DNA of 23,263 nucleotides from a candidate division TA06 bacterium SM23_40 (GTDB lineage Bacteria; LJUI01; SM1-40). Both the position numbers and the translations under genes were made by a program. Positions 14,581-23,103 of the stretch are shown here, piece after piece (the first letter of the stretch is position 1; each line of letters opens with the position of its first letter). The DNA is taken from contig LJUI01000024.1 of assembly GCA_001303705.1 (NCBI GenBank), forward strand, positions 1 to 23,263. The letters are read 5' to 3'. The notes under the pieces were generated by a model. It made no database searches and had not been told where the DNA came from. It was given only the letters and a program-made list of their open reading frames with translations.

Positions 14581-16320
14581 ATGCGATGGACTCGAAAATC
14601 GAGACCGATGTGGCTGGACCCCATTTTGCTGGCCGCAATCCTATTCACCGGCCTAGTAATTCGCCTGGAAAAGGCCGCTTCCAGTTTCCTGGGGCAAGAT
14701 GAATGCTACTCCATTGCTCTCTCTTCTCTTCCCTTCGGCAAGATGACAGAAGCTTTCCTCAAGGACGTGAATCCCCCTCTCTTCTACGTAGCCTTACACG
14801 TCTGGTATCGACTTTTCCCTCACTTAGATGTGGCTCTCCGGCTCCTCCCCATTCTTGCTGGGCTAACTACGCTCTGGGTCTTCTACCTCCTGGCGAGCCG
14901 AATCGGAGATCGGCACGTAGGCCTTCTCGCCACCCTGATGCTCGCTCTCTCCCCTTGGTACATCGACATGTCCATCTTACTTAGGTGGTATAGTCTTCTC
15001 GCCCTCTTCAGTCTGACATCGCTGCTTCTCCTTTTGAAAGCGGCGCGGTCCAGGAATAGATCACTCTGGTTTGGCTTCATCCTTAGCTCGATACTCGTCG
15101 GATATGCCCACTACTCCGCGATTCCTGTCCTAGTCACTCTGGGCTTCATCTGGGTCGGACTGGTGGTGACCGAATCGAACAGAGAAGAGAGAGTCGAGTT
15201 CTTCAGAAGGGGCATGATAGCATTTCTCATAATCGTCGTATGTCTTATCCCCTCTCTTCTTCTCGCAAGGTTACAGTACCAGAATTACCTGGCGTTCTCC
15301 CACAGAGCCCTCTTTCTCTCGCTAGACCAGGCCTCCGTCCATAGAGATTGGTCAGTGTTCGTCAAACAATTCTCGATCACCGGATCGATCCGTTCCCTGA
15401 CCCGGTTCTCTCTCTTCGGCGATTATCCGACTGGCCGGATGGCCAGTCGGGTCTGGTTCGGGTTGGCGGCCCTCCTGCTGATCATTGGAACCGTCGATAT
15501 GTGGAAGAGGAATCGGAGAGCGTCGGTGGCCATCCTCGCGTGGATAGTGATACCAGTCGCGGCTTTCCTGATCATCTCCCTCTCCCCCGCGATCCATGGT
15601 AGTGCAAAGACCCCGAACAGATGGGTTGGACCGGTCGTCCCCGTCATTCTCCTTCTCATGGCCTGGGGTGCAGCAACTCCAGGCATCTGGCCTAAGGAGA
15701 GATCGAACATCAGCTGGGGCAAAATCATCTCTGCCCTTCTTGTAGTGTCAATGCTTACCGGGCAGGCGGTCCTCGCCCGGCGCGCTCTCCATGAGGAAAG
15801 CGAAGAGTCTGCCAGACTCATCTCCGGGGTCATCTCATCGGCTTCGAAGCCCAATTCGGCCATCGTCGTAATCACAGCGAGTTGGTACTATGGCCTCCGC
15901 TGGTATGCCAGATCGGAGCCTTTCCCGGAAGGTTATCACTTGCTGAGCAGAAACGAATTCATTTCGGTCTCTCTGCCTATTCTCGGTGATCCCGCCAGTG
16001 AGTCGAAGATCTTGCGCGAGATATCTCAGCAGCTTCAGCACGATCGAGCCGGGGCGCTGGACCGATGGGCGACTATGCTCATCGAGGCGAGCGAACGCCT
16101 GAGCCGACAGTACGCCGAAGTTTGGTGGATGTATAAGGCGGAGGCGAGACGAGCACCTTATCTAGGGAGAACCGATCCTCGGGGATATCTCAAGAAGTGG
16201 CTAGACGAAGTCTCTAGCGGGTACACGGTCTTCACAGCCCCAGACGGACTGAACTTCCTCTTTAAAATTCGTGGGCAGAACGCAGAATCGTCCATGAAAG
16301 AGGGTGAGACCTCTGCTTGA
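14581..16320 (+). CDS. GT-C fold membrane glycosyltransferase (PMT_2/ArnT-like, GT39-type)
   Basis: 579 residues with about ten to twelve membrane segments. A first membrane helix (about 13-30) is followed by the short acidic loop GQDE (D40-E41) and then VNPPLFYVALHVWYRLF (63-79), the DE...PPL pattern of dolichyl-phosphate-mannose/ArnT-type enzymes of the GT-C fold. A helical bundle follows, and a soluble C-terminal domain of about 130 residues. These enzymes transfer a sugar from a polyprenyl-phosphate donor to a lipid or protein on the outer face of the inner membrane; the acceptor here is unknown. The frame is open to 14449, but the promoter there and AGGAGGT at 14564-14570 favour the ATG at 14581. 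It uses AGA, CTA and TTA codons more freely than the metabolic genes to the left, which may reflect transfer or relaxed selection (impression, not counted). Confidence 0.82.
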   Translation: MRWTRKSRPMWLDPILLAAILFTGLVIRLEKAASSFLGQDECYSIALSSLPFGKMTEAFLKDVNPPLFYVALHVWYRLFPHLDVALRLLPILAGLTTLWVFYLLASRIGDRHVGLLATLMLALSPWYIDMSILLRWYSLLALFSLTSLLLLLKAARSRNRSLWFGFILSSILVGYAHYSAIPVLVTLGFIWVGLVVTESNREERVEFFRRGMIAFLIIVVCLIPSLLLARLQYQNYLAFSHRALFLSLDQASVHRDWSVFVKQFSITGSIRSLTRFSLFGDYPTGRMASRVWFGLAALLLIIGTVDMWKRNRRASVAILAWIVIPVAAFLIISLSPAIHGSAKTPNRWVGPVVPVILLLMAWGAATPGIWPKERSNISWGKIISALLVVSMLTGQAVLARRALHEESEESARLISGVISSASKPNSAIVVITASWYYGLRWYARSEPFPEGYHLLSRNEFISVSLPILGDPASESKILREISQQLQHDRAGALDRWATMLIEASERLSRQYAEVWWMYKAEARRAPYLGRTDPRGYLKKWLDEVSSGYTVFTAPDGLNFLFKIRGQNAESSMKEGETSA

Positions 16321-16421
16321 TCCGATCCCCTTCAGTTCTCGTCTGCTCTCAACAGTCACCCAACATACTCCTCTCATCTCAGGAGACTGAACCCACCACA
16401 TACCGCACCATGTGCAAGGGG

Positions 16422-16721
16422 ATGAGCACGGATAGATGCTATCGATTGGTCTTCTGTGCCGCACTCGTTCCTATGGTGACAGGCTACAGAGCACGCAGAG
16501 AGCCCCAGCCTCAACCGACTCCCTCGACGACGGCCACACCGGTCGTTGCTCAGGTAATCGACTCTGCCGACCCTCTGGTCGATATCGAAGAGGCTCGCCC
16601 TCAGATAACGCTCGAGATAGGCTTCGGCGATGAGGATGTGTCCAAGTCATCGAGGACATTGCGGAGCGAGACTACGCCATCATGTGCCTGCGACAGAACC
16701 TCGAACACAGCTGCGCAGTGA
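16422..16721 (+). pseudogene. Decayed second copy of the membrane-fusion lipoprotein gene
   Basis: The first 46 codons, starting at the ATG at 16422, match the signal peptide and linker of the intact MFP: CAALVPMVTGYR against CAALLFMVVGCR, then EPQPQPTP against EPEPQPTP and TPVVAQVI against TPVVVEEI. The lipobox Cys has become Tyr. Almost the whole central part (about 270 codons) is missing. Homology returns at the C-terminus, where 16646-16720 reads VIEDIAERDYAI...LEHSCA in a shifted frame, against VLEGVAEWDYVV...LEPGTA in the intact protein. In the first frame the sequence runs on as nonsense to a stop at 16719-16721. A large deletion, a frameshift and loss of the lipidation Cys make this a pseudogene. 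Confidence 0.8.
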
Positions 16722-16811
16722 CGACCCGTGAGCCCCAGGTGCAGCCGCGATCAGTCATCACTCACTCGTCGCAGCTCTCCTCCCCCCGGGCGCTTCTCAC
16801 GGCCTATTCCC

Positions 16812-16840
16812 TTGACATCCTGGCAGGCACAAGGTACAAT
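16812..16840 (+). promoter_or_regulatory. Strong promoter for the small membrane peptide/GT-C pair
   Basis: TTGACA at 16812-16817, exactly 17 bp, then TACAAT at 16835-16840. It is the closest match to the sigma70 consensus in the window. The leader to the ATG at 17028 would be about 180 nt, and I see no gene within it. Confidence 0.65.
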
Positions 16841-17027
16841 GCTTTTGACAAGAATGGCCCGCCGCAAGCTCGCCTCCGAACCGCCGCAGAGCAGTGCGCG
16901 CGAGCCCTGGCCACTAACTGCTCCCGGCCCACTCGGCCAGAATAGAGCCTGTGGCACACCGTCGGTCACTCAGAAACGCCAGTGGACGCGGGAGTGCTGT
17001 GCCGATCTGACGGACCAGGGTGGCACG

Positions 17028-17168
17028 ATGCGAACAATGTGGACTCGAGTGCTGATGGCCTGCACGCTGGCCTGGGCTCTCATTATCCTCACCCACTACA
17101 TCTTCCAGCATGCATCCTACCTGACTCGCTTTCTCCAATACGCCACGCGCCTGATGGGAGCAGCGTGA
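17028..17168 (+). CDS. 46-residue single-pass membrane peptide coupled to the GT-C protein
   Basis: Encodes MRTMWTRVLMACTLAWALII followed by LTHYIFQHASYLTRFLQYATRLMGAA. A basic N-terminus leads into one hydrophobic helix (about 8-22) and an amphipathic, aromatic- and Arg-containing C-terminus, which is the layout of a small membrane regulator or accessory subunit. AGGGTGG precedes the ATG. Its TGA overlaps the ATG of the next gene by one base (TGATG at 17166-17170), the geometry of translational reinitiation, and supports real translation. I recognise no family. The start of the next gene was probably recovered only through this coupling, since its own ribosome binding site is weak. Confidence 0.6.
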   Translation: MRTMWTRVLMACTLAWALIILTHYIFQHASYLTRFLQYATRLMGAA

Positions 17169-19039
17169 TGTCTGAGCTCCTCCTCACAATAGCCCTGGTT
17201 GGAACCGCCAGCGCGATCGGAAGGCGGTCCCTCCGGTGGCTTAGAGTAGAGTTTGCATCCGTGGGCGAAGAACTCATCTTCTCTTCAGCGCTCGGGCTGA
17301 TAGAGTTTTCCTATCTGGTTATGCTTGCCGGGCTTGTCGGCCTGCTCTATCGATGGTTTGCATATGGTCTATTGGCGGTCACTGCCATAGCTTTTCATCG
17401 AGATCTCTTCCATTTCCTCACGTGCAGCCGTGCTCTTCTTGCTCGCACCAGAAGACTCCGACATGGCCAGCTCTTCGACCGCCTTCTCATTCTCATTCTC
17501 GTAACGACGGCCCTCGTCTCGCTCGTCGGAGCCCTCGCACCACCGATCGCCTACGACGAGCTCTCATACCACCTTCAATTCCCTAAGGAGTATATCGACG
17601 CCCATCGCATCTGCCGGTATCCCGCGGTCGTCTGGGGTTATCCCCAGACGACCGAAATGCTCTATCTCCTGGGAATGCTCCTCAGCGGCGACATCGTCGC
17701 AAAACTCGTTCATTTCACGTTCTACGCACTCACCCTGGCAGCGATCGCGGCCTTTGCCCGGCGCTACCTGGCGAGTCATCGGCTTGGCTTACTCGCGGCA
17801 ACGATCTTCTCTTCCATGACCATCGTCGGATGGCTTGCCACAACCGCTTATGTAGATTTGGCTTTGACCGCTCTTTCCTTCCTTTCTGTCTACGCACTCG
17901 CCAATGCTGTTCTCAACAAAGAGCGGAACTGGAGTCTAGTGGCCGCCCTCATGTGGGGAGCAGCAATGGGGGTGAAATACACCGGACTGCTCATGCCCGG
18001 CATCTTCGTCCTGGGAGTGCTCATCTACGTCTTGCTGAAGATGGAGGGGGGATTCAAGAGGTCTGCGGCCAGATTCACGATAGCTATCTTGATCGCTTTC
18101 CTCCTCATCGCACCCTGGCTGGCAAAGAACATTGCATACGTAGGCAACCCTGTTTACCCATTTCTTGGAAAGGTCTTCAAGACTGTTGGACCCAAGGGGC
18201 TTGGCCACTTGATGGACGAACCGAGGCTTCCCAGCGCGACCGAGCGCGGTCTGCTGAAGAATCTGCTCCTCCCCTGGAAGATTACCTTCGAAGAGAAGTT
18301 GAGCGCGGGAGCAGACCGGATGGTAGGGGTGGGACCGCTCTTTCTCATGTTCCTGCCGATGCTGATCTGGCTGAGGCCCAGGCATCGGGCACTATCCTTC
18401 CTCCTCGCCTACGCTCTTGTAACATTCATCATCTGGGCACTGCTCATTCCACTCGGCCCGAGGTTTCTCCTCCCGATCTTTCCTGCACTTGCCGTACTCA
18501 CCTCGTACGCTGCTACCAGGCTATCCGAGGGCGGAGCGATAGTAAGAGGTGTCGCGAGGAGCGCGCTACTCCTGGGTATGATCTATCCGAACCTCGGCAT
18601 CAGCGGCAACCGATTCGTGGAGCAGGCACTGGTTGTCTCCAGACTAAAGTCAAGAGACGACTATCTTCTCGGCGCCTTCGATGGGTATGCTGCCCAGAAG
18701 TTTACCAACGATAGGGTCATCGACAGCTCCGAAATCGCCACCACCGATGGGAGAACCTACTATCTGAACCACCGGCCAGCCCTCACCGGCGGATGGGGCA
18801 TCTACGAACTGAACCTCCTCACCCAAGGCGGGCACATCATAGATAGGTTGAGGCAACGAGGCATCTCCTACCTACTCACGAGCGAGCACAGTCTGCGCGT
18901 GGCTAAGGACCGAGTGCCCACGATACTAGACAGCCTCACTCGTGAACTTGCTGGCCAGGACGTTACGATTCTCTTCTCCGAGAACGGCTGGTGTCTCTAT
19001 TCGATTAGCGATATCACGCAGGAACGACGAGAGCGGTGA
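17168..19039 (+). CDS. Polytopic membrane protein, GT-C-like glycosyltransferase
   Basis: 623 residues with about twelve membrane segments and a soluble C-terminal domain of about 120 residues. The first large outer loop carries APPIAYDELSYHLQFPKEYI (124-143), with an acidic pair in YDELSYH. Later come GVKYTGLLMPG and APWLAKNIAYVGNPVYPFLG. The YDxLxYHLxxPKxYI, GxKYT and GNPVYPF combination occurs in a family of large bacterial membrane proteins usually placed with PMT_2/GT39 enzymes. It would transfer sugars from polyprenyl-phosphate donors; donor and acceptor are unknown. It is not a recent copy of the GT-C gene at 14581. The frame is open upstream to 16982, but the TGATG junction with the 46-residue peptide marks the ATG at 17168. 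It converges on the ABC exporter gene 40 nt away. Confidence 0.8.
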   Translation: MSELLLTIALVGTASAIGRRSLRWLRVEFASVGEELIFSSALGLIEFSYLVMLAGLVGLLYRWFAYGLLAVTAIAFHRDLFHFLTCSRALLARTRRLRHGQLFDRLLILILVTTALVSLVGALAPPIAYDELSYHLQFPKEYIDAHRICRYPAVVWGYPQTTEMLYLLGMLLSGDIVAKLVHFTFYALTLAAIAAFARRYLASHRLGLLAATIFSSMTIVGWLATTAYVDLALTALSFLSVYALANAVLNKERNWSLVAALMWGAAMGVKYTGLLMPGIFVLGVLIYVLLKMEGGFKRSAARFTIAILIAFLLIAPWLAKNIAYVGNPVYPFLGKVFKTVGPKGLGHLMDEPRLPSATERGLLKNLLLPWKITFEEKLSAGADRMVGVGPLFLMFLPMLIWLRPRHRALSFLLAYALVTFIIWALLIPLGPRFLLPIFPALAVLTSYAATRLSEGGAIVRGVARSALLLGMIYPNLGISGNRFVEQALVVSRLKSRDDYLLGAFDGYAAQKFTNDRVIDSSEIATTDGRTYYLNHRPALTGGWGIYELNLLTQGGHIIDRLRQRGISYLLTSEHSLRVAKDRVPTILDSLTRELAGQDVTILFSENGWCLYSISDITQERRER

Positions 19040-19079
19040 GCTTGCTGAGTCTCCCACAGTTCTTTTCGGCGCCGCGGCA

Positions 19080-20849
19080 CTAGGTGGCCGCGAATTCGAG
19101 GTCGCTCCGCCGCTCCTCAGTAACGAGGAAGTCCCGGTACGTATCACACCTCCCGGCCAGCTCATCATGAGTCCCCGTGTCAACTAGTCGACCGTCGTCG
19201 AAAACGAAGATCGTGTCTGCCCGCGTGATCGTTGAGAGACGATGTGATATGAGAAGGCACGTAGTGTCAGGGAGGACACTGAACAGCCGATTCCAGAAGC
19301 GATCTTCGTTTCGTGCGTCGAGCGAAGCAGTGCAGTCATCGAGAAGCAGCACCTCGGGATGATGAGCTATCGCTCGCGCGATCGCAATCCGCTGTTTCTG
19401 GCCGCCGGAAATGAGCGTGCCCTTCTGCCCCAGCACCGTGTCGATTCCCCCGGGAAGCTCTTCCAGATCGTCGTCCATCTGACTGATCGAGAGACACTCT
19501 CTGAGCCAGTCGTCGGCAACCGAACGTCCGAAAGAAACATTCTCCCCGATCGACTCCGAAAAGAGGAGCGATTCCTGGGGGACGTATCCGATCCGCTCTC
19601 TGTACGTCCGCCAGTCCCAGCTAGCGAGCGGACGACCGTTGACGAGCACCTCCCCCTTCTGCGGGACGAGGAGGCCCGCGGTCACCTTGAGCAAGGTCGA
19701 TTTCCCGCTCGCCACCGGCCCCACGAGCGCAATCCGCTTCCCGAAGGGTATGCGAAGATCGACTTCTGATAGAGCTGGACGCCCGTCATCATATGAGAAC
19801 GTAACCCTCTGGAAAGCGATCTCCTCGATCTTCTCCAGCTCTGGACCTTCCTCGCGGTGGATGACTTGCACCGGGTAATCGCGCAGCTCATCTTCTCGAT
19901 CCATGCAGACGAACGCCACCCGCGATGTGGCGAAGAGATTCGGCACATCCATCATCGGGAATATCAACATGTCGAGGTAGACATAGAAGGCGTACAGAGC
20001 ACCGATGGTGAGCTCTCCGCGGAGCACCATGTACCCACCGACCGCCAGGACGATGACCTGTCCCATCCGGCTCGCCACGGTATCGAACGAGTGAACGGCA
20101 ACCATGAGCTTGGCCGTCCTGAGCTGCACACCGATACGATGCTGAAGGAGTTGGTCGAGCCGCCGCGCCTGCCCCGCCTCGGCACAGAACGCCTTGACGA
20201 TCCGTATCCCCGAAAACGCCGCCTCGAGCAGACTATTGGTCTCCGAGGTAGACCGTTGCTGCTCGTCCCAGGCATCCGAGAGCCGCGTCCTCAACAAGTA
20301 GAAGAAGTACAGCATGGCCGGAATTGGAGCCGTCGAGAGGAGCGCCAGTCTCCAGTCGAGGATGAACATCGCCCCGATACAGAAGATGAGCTTCGACCCC
20401 GACTCGACGGCCCGGAAGATACCTGAGCAACAGAACCACGCGATCTTCGGATAATCCGCGATGTCATCGGTGAGCCGCGTGATGATGTCACCGGTGCGGA
20501 AATGGTTCAAGAATCGATAGTCCTTCTTGAGAACCTCGCCGAAGATGTCCTCTCTGATGGCGACCTCGAGCTTCAAGTTCGTCCAGCCCCTGAATGCCGG
20601 GTAGAATCCCGCGATGAATCGACCCACGCCGATCACAGCGAGGATGATCATGATCCGGCCGAGATTGAAGGAAGCCGGATCATCCGATCCCAGAGCCGCC
20701 GTCACCTCGTCGATGATCGTCCGGAAGACGAGAGGGAACGCGATCGCCACGGCGCTCGACACAAGGGTGAAAATGAACAGGGCGACAAGCACGCGCCGGT
20801 GCGGCCTCCAGTATGACCAGATCCAGCCAATTCGCTTCGACAGAACCAT
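19080..20849 (-). CDS. Heterodimeric ABC exporter, subunit with degenerate catalytic site
   Basis: 589 residues with an N-terminal six-helix exporter domain (about 1-320) and a C-terminal ATPase. Motifs: Walker A GPVASGKST (377-385), Q-loop YVPQESLLF (Q425), signature LISGGQKQR (479-487), Walker B VLLLDD (500-505) and the switch His in LLISHRLS (H536). The residue after Walker B is Asp505 where active ATPases have Glu, the mark of the degenerate site in heterodimeric type IV exporters such as TM287/288. Its own signature is canonical, so it completes the active site of the partner. The ATG at 20849 directly abuts the partner's TAG, so the two are translationally coupled, with GGGGAG inside the upstream gene as ribosome binding site. 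Exported substrate unknown: lipid, glycolipid, drug or peptide. A 3' remnant of a paralogue lies at 14082-14212. Confidence 0.92.
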   Translation of the reverse strand: MVLSKRIGWIWSYWRPHRRVLVALFIFTLVSSAVAIAFPLVFRTIIDEVTAALGSDDPASFNLGRIMIILAVIGVGRFIAGFYPAFRGWTNLKLEVAIREDIFGEVLKKDYRFLNHFRTGDIITRLTDDIADYPKIAWFCCSGIFRAVESGSKLIFCIGAMFILDWRLALLSTAPIPAMLYFFYLLRTRLSDAWDEQQRSTSETNSLLEAAFSGIRIVKAFCAEAGQARRLDQLLQHRIGVQLRTAKLMVAVHSFDTVASRMGQVIVLAVGGYMVLRGELTIGALYAFYVYLDMLIFPMMDVPNLFATSRVAFVCMDREDELRDYPVQVIHREEGPELEKIEEIAFQRVTFSYDDGRPALSEVDLRIPFGKRIALVGPVASGKSTLLKVTAGLLVPQKGEVLVNGRPLASWDWRTYRERIGYVPQESLLFSESIGENVSFGRSVADDWLRECLSISQMDDDLEELPGGIDTVLGQKGTLISGGQKQRIAIARAIAHHPEVLLLDDCTASLDARNEDRFWNRLFSVLPDTTCLLISHRLSTITRADTIFVFDDGRLVDTGTHDELAGRCDTYRDFLVTEERRSDLEFAAT

Positions 20850-22649
20850 CTACGCTATCTCCCCGGACTTGAACTGGAGGTCGAAGAGCGCCCGGTAAAT
20901 ACCGTTCCGCTCGTACAATTCCTCGTGGTCCCCCTCCTCCACGAGCTTGCCCCTGTGAAGCACGAGAATGCGATCGGCAGAGACGATAGTCGCGAGTCTG
21001 TGCGCCACCACGATAGAGGTCCTCCCCTCGAACAGGCGGGCGAGGGCCGCCTGTATCTCACGCTCGGTCGCCGGATCGACCGATGCGGTCGCCTCGTCGA
21101 GCACGAGGATATCCGGGTCGCGGACCACGGCACGCCCGAAAGAGATGAGCTGCCGCTCGCCCATCGAGAGGTTGGCACCACCCTCGGCTAGCTCAGTCTC
21201 ATATCCCTCGGACAATCGCTCGATCACCTTCTCGGCCTGTACGGTCCTCACGGCCTGCTCCACCGCCTCAGGTGAGATGTCGTCGGCGAGGGCTCGGAGG
21301 TTCTCACCCACGCTCCCGGGGAAAAGATGTATGTCCTGTAAAACGAGACCGATCTTCTCCCGCCACGCTCTCTGCCGATACCCTTTGATATCCACCCCGT
21401 CGAGCGTGATCTTGCCCTCGGTCGGCTCGTAGTAGCGAAGGAGAAGATTGGTGACCGTAGTCTTCCCGCCTCCGGACTCCCCTGCCAGGGCGATACGCTC
21501 CCCCCGATTCACGACGAACGAGAGCCCATCGAGCGCCTTCTGTCCGCCATCGTATGAGAAACTGACGTTCTCGAATGCGAGCTGCTGCCAATCATCGGGA
21601 ACCGTCTCGCGGGCACCGGGGTAGTCAGGGGTCTTCGAGGGAGTATCGAGAACCGCGAAGACACGGTCCGCAGAGGCCAGGGCTCGCTGGATGAAACTCA
21701 CCTGCTCAGAGAACATGACGATCGGGAAGAAGAGCCGCCTCGTGTACTCGAGAAAGAGGACAAGTGTCCCCACGGTCATTCCAGTCCCGAACACCTGCCG
21801 CGATCCGACCCAGATGATCACCATCACTGCCGCCACTTCGAGCGTCCAGAGAACGCTCCACAGACCGTATTCGAAGAACATCGCCCCTGTCTGGACGCGG
21901 TACTTGTCGAGGTTCCGACGCCGGAGCTTCAGTCTCGCCTGCTCGATGTGCCCGTATACCTGGAGGATCGGTATGCCCTGCACATACTCGGTGAGGAAGG
22001 TCGAGATCCGGGCGTAGAGCTTCCGAATACGTCGATAGATACCGCGCAGGTACGTCAGGAAGTAGAAGGTCCCCAGGCAGAGCGGAACGCCCATCGCCAA
22101 CACCGATGCCGTCACGCGCGCATCAGCGATGAGCATGACGACGAGCACTCCAACGAGAAGCACGAGGCTCCGAAAAAGCCCGATGGCAACCTCGGAAAAG
22201 AGCATCTGGAGGCGCTCTGCATCAGACTCGACCCGGGCCATGAGCCTACCCGGCGGGTTCTTGTCGAAGTAGGCGAGGGAGAGCGTGAACAGGTGTTTGA
22301 ACATCCTGTTCTTGAGCCGGGTGACGATCCGGAGGCCCATCCGCGTCGTGACGATCACCTGGAGGTACCCGGCCCCCATACCCACGATGAAGATCAGGGC
22401 GTATGCGACAGCACTTCGCACGATGCCGGCCCTATCCCCGCCCGTGATGTCGTGGTCGATCAGATAGCGCAGAACGAGGGGACCACCGATCTCGGCCGCC
22501 ACGGTCACGAGCAACAGCAGGATCCCGCATGCCAACGCCCCGAGGTGCGGCCTGAGGAGGGGCAGCATCCTGCCAAGCATCCTGGCGACGCTGAGGCGCC
22601 GGATTTCTCCTTCTTCTGTGTCCAGTATCTCTTCGTCCCAATACCACAT
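20850..22649 (-). CDS. Heterodimeric ABC exporter, subunit with catalytic Glu
   Basis: 599 residues from the ATG at 22649: a short acidic N-terminus, a six-helix membrane domain and a C-terminal ATPase. Motifs: Walker A GESGGGKTT (390-398), Q-loop LVLQDIHLF, signature LSMGERQL (494-501), Walker B ILVLDEATA with catalytic Glu519, and the switch His in VVAHRLA (H550). The signature LSMGE is non-canonical, and it faces the partner's degenerate Walker B; the partner's canonical LISGGQ faces this subunit's Glu. The dimer therefore has one consensus and one degenerate ATP site. The frame is open to a GTG at 22682, but that has no ribosome binding site; the ATG at 22649 has a weak GTAGGATCT. It is the first gene of the exporter pair, behind a promoter near 22890. 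Confidence 0.9.
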   Translation of the reverse strand: MWYWDEEILDTEEGEIRRLSVARMLGRMLPLLRPHLGALACGILLLLVTVAAEIGGPLVLRYLIDHDITGGDRAGIVRSAVAYALIFIVGMGAGYLQVIVTTRMGLRIVTRLKNRMFKHLFTLSLAYFDKNPPGRLMARVESDAERLQMLFSEVAIGLFRSLVLLVGVLVVMLIADARVTASVLAMGVPLCLGTFYFLTYLRGIYRRIRKLYARISTFLTEYVQGIPILQVYGHIEQARLKLRRRNLDKYRVQTGAMFFEYGLWSVLWTLEVAAVMVIIWVGSRQVFGTGMTVGTLVLFLEYTRRLFFPIVMFSEQVSFIQRALASADRVFAVLDTPSKTPDYPGARETVPDDWQQLAFENVSFSYDGGQKALDGLSFVVNRGERIALAGESGGGKTTVTNLLLRYYEPTEGKITLDGVDIKGYRQRAWREKIGLVLQDIHLFPGSVGENLRALADDISPEAVEQAVRTVQAEKVIERLSEGYETELAEGGANLSMGERQLISFGRAVVRDPDILVLDEATASVDPATEREIQAALARLFEGRTSIVVAHRLATIVSADRILVLHRGKLVEEGDHEELYERNGIYRALFDLQFKSGEIA

Positions 22650-22754
22650 AGATCCTACCCGGTCGGTCGCGTTCTTCCTCACGGGCTACGAGATCCGGCC
22701 GGACCAGAAGGTCCAACGAAGACAGACCGCGACCCATGCCCATTCAGGAGAGAT

Positions 22755-22780
22755 GAGGCCCCCTCAGAGGGGGGGGCCTC
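22755..22780 (-). promoter_or_regulatory. Hairpin in the ABC exporter leader
   Basis: GAGGCCCCCTC (22755-22765) pairs with the G-run and CCTC at 22769-22780 (up to 11 bp with one wobble, a spare G, 3-nt loop). It lies in the exporter leader between the likely promoter and the start. No T-run follows on the minus strand, so attenuation is only a possibility. Confidence 0.4.
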
Positions 22781-22861
22781 GCGACACAATGTGATAATCT
22801 CATTCCATTCTGATCTGCTGGGGCGGACTCCGATAGGAAAAAGACATCCGATATCGGCCAT

Positions 22862-22890
22862 ACCCTACCACGCCCCGGCCAGTTTGTCAA
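22862..22890 (-). promoter_or_regulatory. Promoter for the ABC exporter operon
   Basis: On the minus strand: a perfect TTGACA (22890-22885), a 17-bp spacer, TAGGGT (22867-22862), in which the key T-A...T positions fit. The perfect palindrome CCGATATCGG at 22848-22857 would overlap the transcription start. Confidence 0.45.
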
Positions 22891-22898
22891 GCGCCAAC

Positions 22899-22960
22899 AT
22901 CCATCAGATCCATCAGTTGGGATCTATCAGTCGATCTATCAGTCTGGGATCTGTCATGCC
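22899..22960. repeat. Short degenerate ATCYATCAG repeats
   Basis: At least four imperfect copies of ATCCATCAG/ATCTATCAG lie in about 60 nt, some preceded by GGG. There is no spacer regularity. They look like a simple-sequence expansion just upstream of the exporter promoter. Confidence 0.5.
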
Positions 22961-23039
22961 ACCTACTTCATGTCCTTGCTTGTGATCTGGAGGGCATTCG
23001 GTTCCTGCTGGCCTCCCTGTCTGCCCTCTCTTCTATGCC

Positions 23040-23093
23040 CGCTGGGTCCTCGATGTTCGTTATCTCCGCCGGGTCCTCGATGTCCGCTATCTC
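23040..23093. repeat. Two copies of a 27-nt tandem repeat
   Basis: Two copies of GCYGGGTCCTCGATGTYCGYTATCTCC lie directly adjacent, followed by a partial GCTATCTCC. The unit is a multiple of three and on the minus strand encodes an acidic repeat (IEDPAEI-like) in one open frame that is out of frame with the gene ending at 23104. Confidence 0.55.
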
Positions 23094-23103
23094 CGCTATC
23101 TCC

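Larger units (their letters stand above)
22683..23103. other. Gene-free leader/intergenic region with promoter, hairpin and repeats
   Basis: There is no supported gene on either strand. It holds, from left to right, the exporter leader with a strong hairpin (22755-22780), a palindrome (22848-22857), the exporter promoter (22862-22890) and short degenerate repeats (22899-22960 and 23040-23093). Confidence 0.45.

Noticed and set aside
16422-16721. A real 99-residue small lipoprotein
   Set aside because: The lipobox Cys is replaced by Tyr, and MFP C-terminal homology continues in a different frame, which fits decay rather than a new gene.
22899-22960. CRISPR-like repeats
   Set aside because: The units are about 9-10 nt, imperfect and without unique spacers of even length; no cas genes are present.
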